Assembly (NCBI GenBank): GCA_045224495.1 | Contig: JBGVAK010000135.1 | Coordinates: 1 to 17,046, forward strand | DNA length: 17,046 nt | Source: RUG472 sp045224495 | GTDB taxonomy: Bacteria > Bacillota > Clostridia > Christensenellales > CAG-138 | Direction: 5' to 3' | The notes under the pieces: generated by a model | Seen by the model: the letters and a program-made list of their open reading frames with translations, nothing else | Database searches by the model: none | What the model was told of the DNA's origin: nothing | Shown here: positions 1-5,248 of the stretch, in pieces | Position numbering within the stretch: position 1 is the first letter of the stretch | How the letters are laid out: each line of letters opens with the position of its first letter | Made by a program: the position numbers and the translations under genes

Positions 1-660
1 GAAGCTCTGGCCCAGGATGGCCATGCTCATGGCGGAGCACTCGATGTGCCAGCCGGGACGGCCCATGCCCCAGGGGGAGGGCCAGGCGGGCTCACCGGGC
101 TTCTGTCCCTTCCAGAGAGCGAAGTCCAGGGGATCCTGCTTCTCCTCGGTAGGATCCACCCGAGCGCCGTTCTCGAGGTCGTCGATGTTCTGGCCGGACA
201 GCTTCCCGTAGCCGGGCCAGCTGCGGACGGAGAAATACACGTCGCCGTTGGGGGTGGGGTAGGCGTGGCCTTTTTCGACCAGGGTCTGGACCAGATCGAT
301 GATGTCCTGGATATGCTCCGTGGCGCGGGGGTTCACGGTGGCTCGCTTCACGCCCAAAGCGTCCGCGTCGGTGTAGTACTCTTTGATAAACCGATCGCCC
401 AGTTCCTTGACGGTGATGCCCTCCTCGTTGGCGCGGCGGATCATCTTATCGTCGATATCGGTAAAGTTCTGAACGAAGGTGACCTGATAGCCCCTATATT
501 CGAGGTACCGGCGCAGGGTATCGAACACGATGAAGGGGCGGGCATTGCCGATATGGAAGAAGTTGTATACCGTGGGCCCGCAGGCGTACATGGAGACCTT
601 GCCCTCCTTCAGCGGTACGAACAATTCCTTCTTGCGGGTCATGGTATTGTAGATATACAT
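1..660 (-). CDS. cysS: Cysteinyl-tRNA synthetase, N-terminal part (truncated by window edge)
   Basis: Charges tRNA-Cys with cysteine in the cytoplasm (class I aminoacyl-tRNA synthetase). The visible 220 codons hold the Rossmann catalytic domain: a zinc-ligand Cys27 in YACGPTVYN, the HIGH-type signature HIGN at residues 36-39, FVQNFTDIDDK in the expected place, and GWHIECSAMS with a second zinc-ligand Cys208. KMSKS and the anticodon-binding domain lie beyond the left edge. The start is the ATG at 660; on the minus strand a GGGAG ribosome site precedes it and a consensus promoter lies 36 bases upstream. The leader is only about 30 nt, too short for a T-box. The frame is open to the window edge with no lesion. 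Identification is by family signatures and is secure. Confidence 0.97.
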   Translation of the reverse strand, partial: MYIYNTMTRKKELFVPLKEGKVSMYACGPTVYNFFHIGNARPFIVFDTLRRYLEYRGYQVTFVQNFTDIDDKMIRRANEEGITVKELGDRFIKEYYTDADALGVKRATVNPRATEHIQDIIDLVQTLVEKGHAYPTPNGDVYFSVRSWPGYGKLSGQNIDDLENGARVDPTEEKQDPLDFALWKGQKPGEPAWPSPWGMGRPGWHIECSAMSMAILGQSF

Positions 661-695
661 GTAAAACTCCCTTCTCTCATTGTCAAATTAAGAAA

Positions 696-724
696 ATTAT
701 ATGAAATTTGCATGACGTTGTCAA
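696..724 (-). promoter_or_regulatory. Sigma-A promoter of cysS
   Basis: Read on the minus strand, TTGACA (724-719) and TATAAT (701-696) are separated by exactly 17 nt, a perfect housekeeping consensus. It points into cysS with a short leader carrying GGGAG before the ATG. Its -35 box lies only 7 bp from the -35 box of the divergent promoter. Confidence 0.88.
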
Positions 725-731
725 TCCGAAT

Positions 732-760
732 TTGACTTATGCCCGGAAGGATAGTACAAT
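732..760 (+). promoter_or_regulatory. Sigma-A promoter of the cohesin-like protein gene
   Basis: TTGACT (732-737), 17-nt spacer, TACAAT (755-760), pointing at the ATG at 829. The predicted transcript has a leader of roughly 60 nt with an AAGGAG site at 817-822, six bases before the start codon. It is arranged back-to-back with the cysS promoter. Confidence 0.82.
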
Positions 761-828
761 ACTGCATATACTAAAGCAGAAAAGATGTACCCGATCGTGA
801 CGAGTGTATAAACAAGAAGGAGTTTTGG

Positions 829-1917
829 ATGAAACGCAGGATCGTATCTTTATTCTTAGTGGTCATGCTACTGCTGCCCGCCGTATCCCTGGCTGCGTCC
901 ACGCCGGTGACCATCACCTCGGACGACATACAGGGCAGTGTAGGCGACACGGTGACGGTCACCATCAACATCGCCGTAGAGCCGCCCAAGCTGGGGCAGA
1001 CCATGGATTCCCTTCAGTTCGTGATGGAGTACGACAGCGCAGCGCTGGAGTATCTGGGCATTCAGGAGGTCAACTCGGACCGCATCACCATCTTAGGCGC
1101 CCAGTATATGTGCAACGTGACCACGAAGGCGGGCGCGGTGGCCTTTGCCGCCTCCGCTACCACCGGCGGAACGGGCAGCGGATTGCTGATGCACGTCAAG
1201 TTCAAGCTCCTCTCCGCCGTCAGCACCATGCTGGTCTTGAAGAAGGTTTCCTATTCCTTCGTGACCGGCAGCTCCGGCAGCCAGCGCGGGTATACGGGCG
1301 GCACCATCAATCTGGGTCGTATCACGGGACAGAGCGTGCCCACCACGCTGCCGCCTGCTTCCTATGCCCCCATAACCACCCAGGAGGCGTCGCTGAATCC
1401 CTCCATGATACCCACCGACGCACCGCGGTTCCCCGTGACGGAAGTCACGCTGGAACCGGGCAGCAGCCCCTCGCCGGAGACCGTGGAAGAGGACAACGAT
1501 ATCCTTGCCTACATCGTGTTCGGCCTGTTCATCGTGGTAGCCATCATGATCTGTGTGGTCGTGACGCTGATGATCGTCCGCCGCGGCAAGAACAAGGCTC
1601 AGGCCGATTTCTTCGCGGATGACGAGGACGAAGGATATGACGAAAACGGATATGGCGAGGAAGAGATAGACGAGCGCGCCTACCGGCGTGGGTACGCGGA
1701 AGGGAAAGAAGATAGGCCCCGCAAGAAGAAGCTGACCTATGATGAGGAGGAGTATGAGCGTCCTCGCAAGAAGAAACAGCCGACATACGACGACGAGGCA
1801 TACGAACGGCCCCGCAAAAAGAAGCAGGTGACCTACGAGGAGGACGAGATGCCCATCCAGATCACCCGCAAGAGCTCCAGCTCCGGCAAGAAAAAGACGA
1901 AGAAATACGACGAATAA
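829..1917 (+). CDS. Membrane-anchored protein with cohesin-like extracellular domain and repetitive charged cytoplasmic tail
   Basis: A 362-residue protein. Residues 1-23 are a Sec signal peptide (KRR, hydrophobic core, SLAAS cleavage region). Residues about 24-165 read as a cohesin/dockerin-binding-type beta-sandwich: VGDTVTVTINI, then SLQFVMEYDSAALEYLG, then GSGLLMHVKFKLL, the usual strand pattern. A Pro/Thr/Ser-rich linker follows (about 168-218), then one transmembrane helix (about 225-250) stopped by RRGKNK. The rest is cytoplasmic: an acidic stretch, then three units of about 16 residues built on RPRKKK plus TY(D/E) (about 294-342), ending in a Lys-rich tail. AAGGAG and a promoter precede the start. 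No neighbour forms an operon with it. The cohesin assignment is by pattern; the partner is unknown, and no dockerin gene is visible here. It could be a surface or cell-wall sensor rather than a cellulosome part. Confidence 0.8.
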   Translation: MKRRIVSLFLVVMLLLPAVSLAASTPVTITSDDIQGSVGDTVTVTINIAVEPPKLGQTMDSLQFVMEYDSAALEYLGIQEVNSDRITILGAQYMCNVTTKAGAVAFAASATTGGTGSGLLMHVKFKLLSAVSTMLVLKKVSYSFVTGSSGSQRGYTGGTINLGRITGQSVPTTLPPASYAPITTQEASLNPSMIPTDAPRFPVTEVTLEPGSSPSPETVEEDNDILAYIVFGLFIVVAIMICVVVTLMIVRRGKNKAQADFFADDEDEGYDENGYGEEEIDERAYRRGYAEGKEDRPRKKKLTYDEEEYERPRKKKQPTYDDEAYERPRKKKQVTYEEDEMPIQITRKSSSSGKKKTKKYDE

Positions 1918-1922
1918 AAGAT

Positions 1923-1950
1923 AAGGTGGCGGTCAAATGACCGTCACCTT
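1923..1950. terminator. Palindrome, possible bidirectional terminator (left copy)
   Basis: A 13-bp stem with one G-T wobble (1923-1935 with 1938-1950) begins 5 nt after the stop codon of the cohesin-like gene. It is followed by only a short T stretch, so termination strength is uncertain. The same 29 nt recur exactly at 2177-2205. Confidence 0.55.
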
Positions 1951-2205
1951 TCAGCTTGTCAAAAAACCTTTTGACAAGCTGATTAGTCTGTCAGCAAAGG
2001 ATGGCAGAAACCGCGTTCTTCGCCCCGAAGCTGTACAAAGGTACTGCGAGAGGGCGAAAACGCGGTTAATTTGCGATATATTATAAAGAGAAATGGCGAT
2101 TTGCGCCATTTCTTCCTGTTGATAAACTTCTGTTTTAGTTTGTCGCAAATGATCTGCCGCCTTTTCGACAGACTGAAAGGTGGCGGTCAAATGACCGTCA
2201 CCTTT
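1923..2205. repeat. Folded intergenic element flanked by identical 29-nt palindromic repeats (MITE-like)
   Basis: Positions 1923-1951 and 2177-2205 are identical. Between them the sequence folds in nested order: a perfect 14-bp hairpin (1951-1964 with 1969-1982, loop AACC); AGTCTGTC 1985-1992 with 2167-2174; GGCAGA 2003-2008 with 2153-2158; a long hairpin 2009-2067 (AACCGCGTT and TTCGCCC arms with one bulged C); ATTTGCGA 2069-2076 with 2143-2150; and a 9-bp hairpin 2090-2098 with 2104-2112. The rough whole-element symmetry suggests a non-autonomous mobile repeat or a structured RNA. There is no transposase. The right end contains the last codons and stop of the neighbouring lipoprotein gene. 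Element status is inferred; copy number elsewhere in the genome is unknown. Confidence 0.6.
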
Positions 2206-2208
2206 TTT
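2177..2208 (+). terminator. Palindrome with T-tract (right copy), terminator
   Basis: Same 13-bp stem as the left copy (2177-2189 with 2192-2204), here running into six T residues (2203-2208), a good intrinsic terminator for plus-strand transcription. Read on the minus strand it covers the last codons of the lipoprotein gene and has only three T residues after the stem. Confidence 0.65.
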
Positions 2209-2996
2209 CCGTCTGTGAATAGGTGAATGTCTCCGTCTATGGTCCTGAGCGTGGTGATATCCATGGTGTTCAGAGCATCCAGGGTCTCCGTATCGGCCGG
2301 GTTCTTGCTGGAATCCGTGACGATGGCGTAGGCGGGGAGGGACAGGGCGATGAGCGCGGGCACGTGCTTTTGCCATTTGCCGTGGTAGGGGAATTTGATC
2401 ACGTCGCAGCCCAGCTCATACCCCTTGTAGCACAGGTCGTTCAGCCAGCCGCCCTCCGCGTCGCCCATGAACAACAGCCGGGTCTGGCCGAAGGATATGG
2501 CGGTCACCAGAGACATCTGGTTGTCGTTGCCTTTTTCGGGTTTGTAGGTCTTGGTGGAGGTCCATACCGTGAAGGCGGCGCGGCCCAGTTCGAAGGCGGC
2601 ATCGGCGGACAGGCGTTCGGCAGCGATGCCGTACTTTTCGATGGCGGCCTCCATGTCCCGGTACGGGTCGCTGTCCCGTACGTAGTCAGGCATCAGGACC
2701 TTATCCATGGGGACGGCGTCGGCGATCTCGGCAAAGCCGCCGATGTGGTCCTTGTCGAAATGAGTGAGGATCACCAGATCCAGCTTTTCGACCTGCAGCT
2801 TTTTGAGCGCTTCGACGATCTCGTCCCCATCGTCCTCCTCGCCCGTGTCGATGAGTACGTTCGTCCCATCGAAGGACAGGAGGGAGCAGTCTGCTTTCCC
2901 GATGGAGAAGGTATAGATATCCATGCCGCTCTCGGGTGCAGGCGTGCAGCCAAAGAGCGTAGCGAGGCATATGCAGATGGATAATAGCTGTTTCAT
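2187..2996 (-). CDS. Lipoprotein with ComEC-type metallo-beta-lactamase fold hydrolase domain
   Basis: A 269-residue protein starting MKQLLSICICLATLFGC, a lipoprotein signal with lipobox LFGC (Cys17), so probably anchored on the outer face of the membrane. From about residue 25 it follows the ComEC/Rec2 C-terminal hydrolase pattern: FSIGKADCSLL, VLIDTG (48-52 region), the metal motif THFDKDHIGG (78-87), LLFMGDAE, FPYHGKW and a late IVTDSS. The usual HxHxDH reads HFDKDH, an Asp in place of the second His, as in many ComEC-like members. The substrate is unknown; nucleic acid or another phosphodiester is the family-based guess. The ATG at 2996 is preferred over a TTG at 3032 because it starts the signal peptide directly, but no ribosome site precedes either. 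The C-terminal KVTVI and stop lie inside the repeat palindrome. Confidence 0.8.
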   Translation of the reverse strand: MKQLLSICICLATLFGCTPAPESGMDIYTFSIGKADCSLLSFDGTNVLIDTGEEDDGDEIVEALKKLQVEKLDLVILTHFDKDHIGGFAEIADAVPMDKVLMPDYVRDSDPYRDMEAAIEKYGIAAERLSADAAFELGRAAFTVWTSTKTYKPEKGNDNQMSLVTAISFGQTRLLFMGDAEGGWLNDLCYKGYELGCDVIKFPYHGKWQKHVPALIALSLPAYAIVTDSSKNPADTETLDALNTMDITTLRTIDGDIHLFTDGKKVTVI

Positions 2997-3003
2997 ATAT
3001 AAT

Positions 3004-3032
3004 AGTGTACATGGGTTGCGACAGATTGGCAA
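3004..3032 (-). promoter_or_regulatory. Candidate promoter of the lipoprotein gene, possibly leaderless
   Basis: On the minus strand TTGCCA (3032-3027), 17 nt, TACACT (3009-3004). The expected transcription start lies about 7 nt on, at or next to the ATG at 2996. This fits the absence of a ribosome site and suggests a leaderless mRNA. Confidence 0.5.
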
Positions 3033-3086
3033 GTGAAATGGGAGTGAACTTTTTTATCAAATGACAGAAAATTCATATCCCGTCCA

Positions 3087-3115
3087 TGGACGCTGTCCCC
3101 ACATGATGATATACT
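3087..3115 (+). promoter_or_regulatory. Candidate sigma-A promoter of the small acidic protein gene
   Basis: TGGACG (3087-3092), 17-nt spacer, TATACT (3110-3115). The -10 box is good and the -35 box weak. It lies about 30 bp before the start at 3148 and probably also serves murI. Confidence 0.55.
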
Positions 3116-3147
3116 ATACAACAAATCGAAACCACAGGAGGCAAATC

Positions 3148-3465
3148 ATGGAAGAGTACAGCTTGGCCGATGCACGAGCCTTTATCGCCAAGAAGTTCGA
3201 GGAGCAAGGGGATTTCAACATCCTGTCCAAGGACGTTTTCGACAAAATGCTGGATAAGGTCATGGAGCTGGACGAGGCGTTTATGGCGGAATCCGGCGTG
3301 AACGACGGCGCCGTCTACGACGACGACAAAGCCTTCGACTACATGATGGAAAAGCTTCAGGCCGCTTTCCCGGAGCAAAAAATGTACGCCATGCGGTTCG
3401 TGGAGGATTATATGGAGTACGACGAGGCGTATCTCGAGAGCGCTGGCCTCATAGATTGGGAATAA
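3148..3465 (+). CDS. Small acidic cytoplasmic protein of unknown function
   Basis: A 105-residue protein that I do not recognise. It is strongly acidic, rich in Asp, Glu, Met and Tyr, and appears all-helical, with DKMLDKVMELDEAFM and KMYAMRFVEDYMEYDEAYLE as likely amphipathic helices. It has no signal peptide, membrane segment or Cys motif. The ATG at 3148 is chosen over the upstream start of the open frame (3061) because a perfect AGGAGG (3136-3141) sits six bases before it and the residues encoded further upstream look non-coding and overlap the promoter. It ends 18 nt before murI and is probably co-transcribed with it. The pairing might hint at a cell-wall or regulatory role, but nothing in the sequence proves that. 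Confidence 0.8.
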   Translation: MEEYSLADARAFIAKKFEEQGDFNILSKDVFDKMLDKVMELDEAFMAESGVNDGAVYDDDKAFDYMMEKLQAAFPEQKMYAMRFVEDYMEYDEAYLESAGLIDWE

Positions 3466-3483
3466 AACAAAAGGGGATATTTC

Positions 3484-4284
3484 ATGAGCACCCTGAAGCG
3501 ATTGGGCGTATTCGACAGCGGCCTGGGCGGCTTGACCGTCCTCAACGAGATCTGCAAATACAATTCAGGCCTTGACGTGGTCTACTTCGGCGACACGGCC
3601 CGGGTCCCCTACGGCTCACGGACGGTGGAGACCATCAACCGTTACGCCGAGCAGGACGTGCGCTTTCTGCTCTCCCAGGGGGTGGAGGCCATCCTGATCG
3701 CCTGCGGCACGGTCAGCACCAACTGTCTGCCGACCCTGCAGAAAAGCTTCTCTCTGCCCATCGTGGGCGTCATCGAAGCCGGTTGTCAGTCAGCTTTGAA
3801 GCTGTCGAAATCCAAACGTATCGGTGTCATCGGCACCCGGGCCACCGTCAACTCCCGGGCCTATGAGCGGCGGATACGGGAGCTGTGCCCTGAGGCTCAG
3901 ACCTGGGGCGTGGAATGCCCCCTGTTCGTGCCGCTGATCGAGAACGGTTTCGCTCCGGACGATCCCATCACGGAGATGACGGCGGAACGGTATCTCTCCA
4001 GCTTCCGGGACACGGGCGTGGACACCATCATCATGGGATGCACTCACTATCCTTTCCTGAAGAACACCCTGCAAAAGCACATGCCGGAGGTCACCTTCAT
4101 CAATGTGGGCAAGGCCCTATCCTATGACCTTAGAGAGCATTTCGACCAGCCTGAGGAGGGAGCCCCCAACCATGTATCCTATTTCGTCAGCGACGAGGAC
4201 ACAGGCTTTTTGGATATAGCCCGTCGGTATCTGGACGCCGTGTCCGCTGAAAACGTGCAGAAGGTGAATATCGACCAATACTAA
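3484..4284 (+). CDS. murI: Glutamate racemase
   Basis: Converts L-glutamate to D-glutamate for peptidoglycan precursors. At 266 residues it is the usual length. The two-cysteine mechanism is visible: N-terminal GVFDSGLGGLTV with Asp11 and Ser12, YFGDTARVPYG (34-44), the first catalytic cysteine in IACGTVSTN (Cys74), and the second in GCTHYP (Cys186, with His188). The residue after Cys74 is Gly where many racemases have Asn (ACNT); the rest of the active site is intact, so this looks like a lineage variant. AAGGGGAT before the ATG is the ribosome site. It follows the small acidic protein gene by 18 nt in the same direction. No clear terminator is seen before spoIIID, so some read-through into it is possible. 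Confidence 0.96.
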   Translation: MSTLKRLGVFDSGLGGLTVLNEICKYNSGLDVVYFGDTARVPYGSRTVETINRYAEQDVRFLLSQGVEAILIACGTVSTNCLPTLQKSFSLPIVGVIEAGCQSALKLSKSKRIGVIGTRATVNSRAYERRIRELCPEAQTWGVECPLFVPLIENGFAPDDPITEMTAERYLSSFRDTGVDTIIMGCTHYPFLKNTLQKHMPEVTFINVGKALSYDLREHFDQPEEGAPNHVSYFVSDEDTGFLDIARRYLDAVSAENVQKVNIDQY

Positions 4285-4287
4285 GGC

Positions 4288-4316
4288 GCATACCTCCTTT
4301 CCTGACCGCATATACA
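4288..4316 (+). promoter_or_regulatory. Candidate sigma-E-type promoter of spoIIID
   Basis: GCATACC (4288-4294), 14-nt spacer, CATATACA (4309-4316). Against the B. subtilis sigma-E consensus (KMATATT, 14 nt, CATACAMT) this matches 5 of 7 and 6 of 8 positions with the exact spacer. spoIIID is a sigma-E gene in Bacillus. No good sigma-A promoter is seen in this gap. Prediction only. Confidence 0.5.
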
Positions 4317-4333
4317 TGAGCAAAGGTCAGGAA
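4299..4333. repeat. Inverted repeat spanning the spoIIID start region
   Basis: TTCCTGACC (4299-4307) and GGTCAGGAA (4325-4333) are a perfect 9-bp inverted repeat with a 17-nt interval that contains the candidate -10 box and start site. It lacks a T-tract, so it is a poor terminator for murI. It may be an operator. Confidence 0.6.
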
Positions 4334-4346
4334 TCGGGGGGAGCGC

Positions 4347-4607
4347 ATGAAGCAAGATCGAAAGGAAAGATCCTGTTTGTATGGTCGATACATGGTGCAG
4401 AACGGGGCCACGGTCCGGGAGACCGCTCATTTCTTCGGCACCTCCAAGTCCACGGTCCATAAGCTGGTCACAGGGCGGTTGAAGCAAGCTGATCCAACGC
4501 TGTACGCTCAGGTGCGGCTGGTGTTGGACACCAACAAAGCCGAGCGACATATCCGCGGAGGCTTAGCTACGAGAGAAAAGTATCTGCATGAACGGGAGGA
4601 TACCTGA
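4347..4607 (+). CDS. spoIIID: Sporulation transcriptional regulator SpoIIID
   Basis: An 86-residue DNA-binding protein that in Bacillus and Clostridium modulates mother-cell genes between the sigma-E and sigma-K stages. The family pattern is clear along the whole length: KERSCLYGRYMVQNGATVRETA, then FGTSKSTVHK in the helix-turn-helix (about 22-43), RL at the end of the recognition region, then LDTNKAERHIRGGLATREKY, the basic C-terminal region that also contacts DNA. GGGGGGAG before the ATG at 4347 is the ribosome site. It is preceded by a possible sigma-E promoter and an inverted repeat. Its stop codon is 1 nt from the stop of the convergent comF gene, and its terminator appears to lie inside comF. 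It is the best evidence that the host forms endospores. Confidence 0.95.
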   Translation: MKQDRKERSCLYGRYMVQNGATVRETAHFFGTSKSTVHKLVTGRLKQADPTLYAQVRLVLDTNKAERHIRGGLATREKYLHEREDT

Positions 4608-4608
4608 T

Positions 4609-5247
4609 TCACCTGTTTTTGCAGGCCACACAGGCGGCGTATACCCGGTATGCGCCGGCCTTTTTTAATGTGAGAGCACATTCGCTGAGAGTGGAACCCG
4701 TGGTGATTACGTCGTCGATGAGCACGATGGACTGGCCCTTGCATTCCGGAGCAGCCTGAAAGGCGCCTTTCAAATTCTTGCGGCGCTCTTTGCCTGAAAG
4801 CTCCTTTTGCTGCGGCGTGGCCCTGGTGCGGACAAGCAGGTCTTTGCAAATGGGGATCCCATATCGAGAGGACACATATTCTGACAGCAGATAGCACTGG
4901 TTGTAGGTCCTTTGATATTCCCGCCGCCAATGCAGGGGCACGGGCAGCAGCATCTGGGCATGCCACTCCTCTGGTATGGAGATGAATTGGGCCAGGAAGG
5001 GCGTATAATCGGTGCGTTCCTTTGCTTTGAATCGGTAAAAGACGGTGCCCAAAGCTTCAAAATACTGTATGCCTGCAGAGAGTCCGTCCAACCCTTCGGG
5101 CGGGGCGGGGGAGATGGCCAGCTTCAAAGCTGCACGGCAATCATCGCAGAGCCCGTCCTCCGTAGTGGGCCACTCCCGCTCACAGATATAGCACCGATGG
5201 TTGGGCGGCGCCGCCAGAGAGAGAAGGAGCTCTTTGACCCGATCCAT
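4609..5247 (-). CDS. comF: ComF family phosphoribosyltransferase-like protein
   Basis: A 212-residue cytoplasmic protein related to ComFC of naturally competent bacteria, thought to act in DNA uptake or nucleotide handling. It has an N-terminal zinc finger (CYIC at 19-22 and CDDC at 34-37), the conserved LLPVPLHWRREYQRTYNQ stretch, RTRATPQQKELSGKERRKNLKGAF, and the PRPP-binding loop IVLIDDVITTGSTL at 174-187. The length is normal. AGGAGGTG lies within the end of recD2, four bases before the ATG at 5247; the recD2 stop is only 1 nt upstream, so it is the last gene of the glyS-recD2 block. Its 3' codons also form the terminator hairpin for the convergent spoIIID. A direct role in competence here is not shown. 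Confidence 0.93.
   Translation of the reverse strand: MDRVKELLLSLAAPPNHRCYICEREWPTTEDGLCDDCRAALKLAISPAPPEGLDGLSAGIQYFEALGTVFYRFKAKERTDYTPFLAQFISIPEEWHAQMLLPVPLHWRREYQRTYNQCYLLSEYVSSRYGIPICKDLLVRTRATPQQKELSGKERRKNLKGAFQAAPECKGQSIVLIDDVITTGSTLSECALTLKKAGAYRVYAACVACKNR
4635..4666 (+). terminator. Intrinsic terminator of spoIIID located inside comF
   Basis: A 10-bp stem with one wobble (4635-4644 with 4648-4657, 3-nt loop), then GCC and six T residues (4661-4666). It begins 28 nt after the spoIIID stop and lies wholly within the antisense comF coding region (KKAGAYRVYAA part). Confidence 0.75.
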
Positions 5248-5248
5248 C

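Noticed and set aside
46..735. Plus-strand open frame of 229 codons
   Set aside because: It lies antisense to cysS, whose motifs are intact, and it has no ribosome site; it is a GC-driven shadow frame.
804..1622. Plus-strand open frame of 272 codons overlapping the cohesin-like gene
   Set aside because: The other frame has a signal peptide, a domain pattern, a membrane helix and a ribosome site; this frame is His/Arg/Gly-rich shadow.
1951..2376. Minus-strand open frame across the folded element
   Set aside because: It runs through hairpins and into another reading frame of the lipoprotein gene. Such repeat-encoded frames are often annotated but there is no ribosome site or domain.
4299..4333. 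murI intrinsic terminator
   Set aside because: The 9-bp stem has a 17-nt loop and is followed by G residues, not a T-tract.
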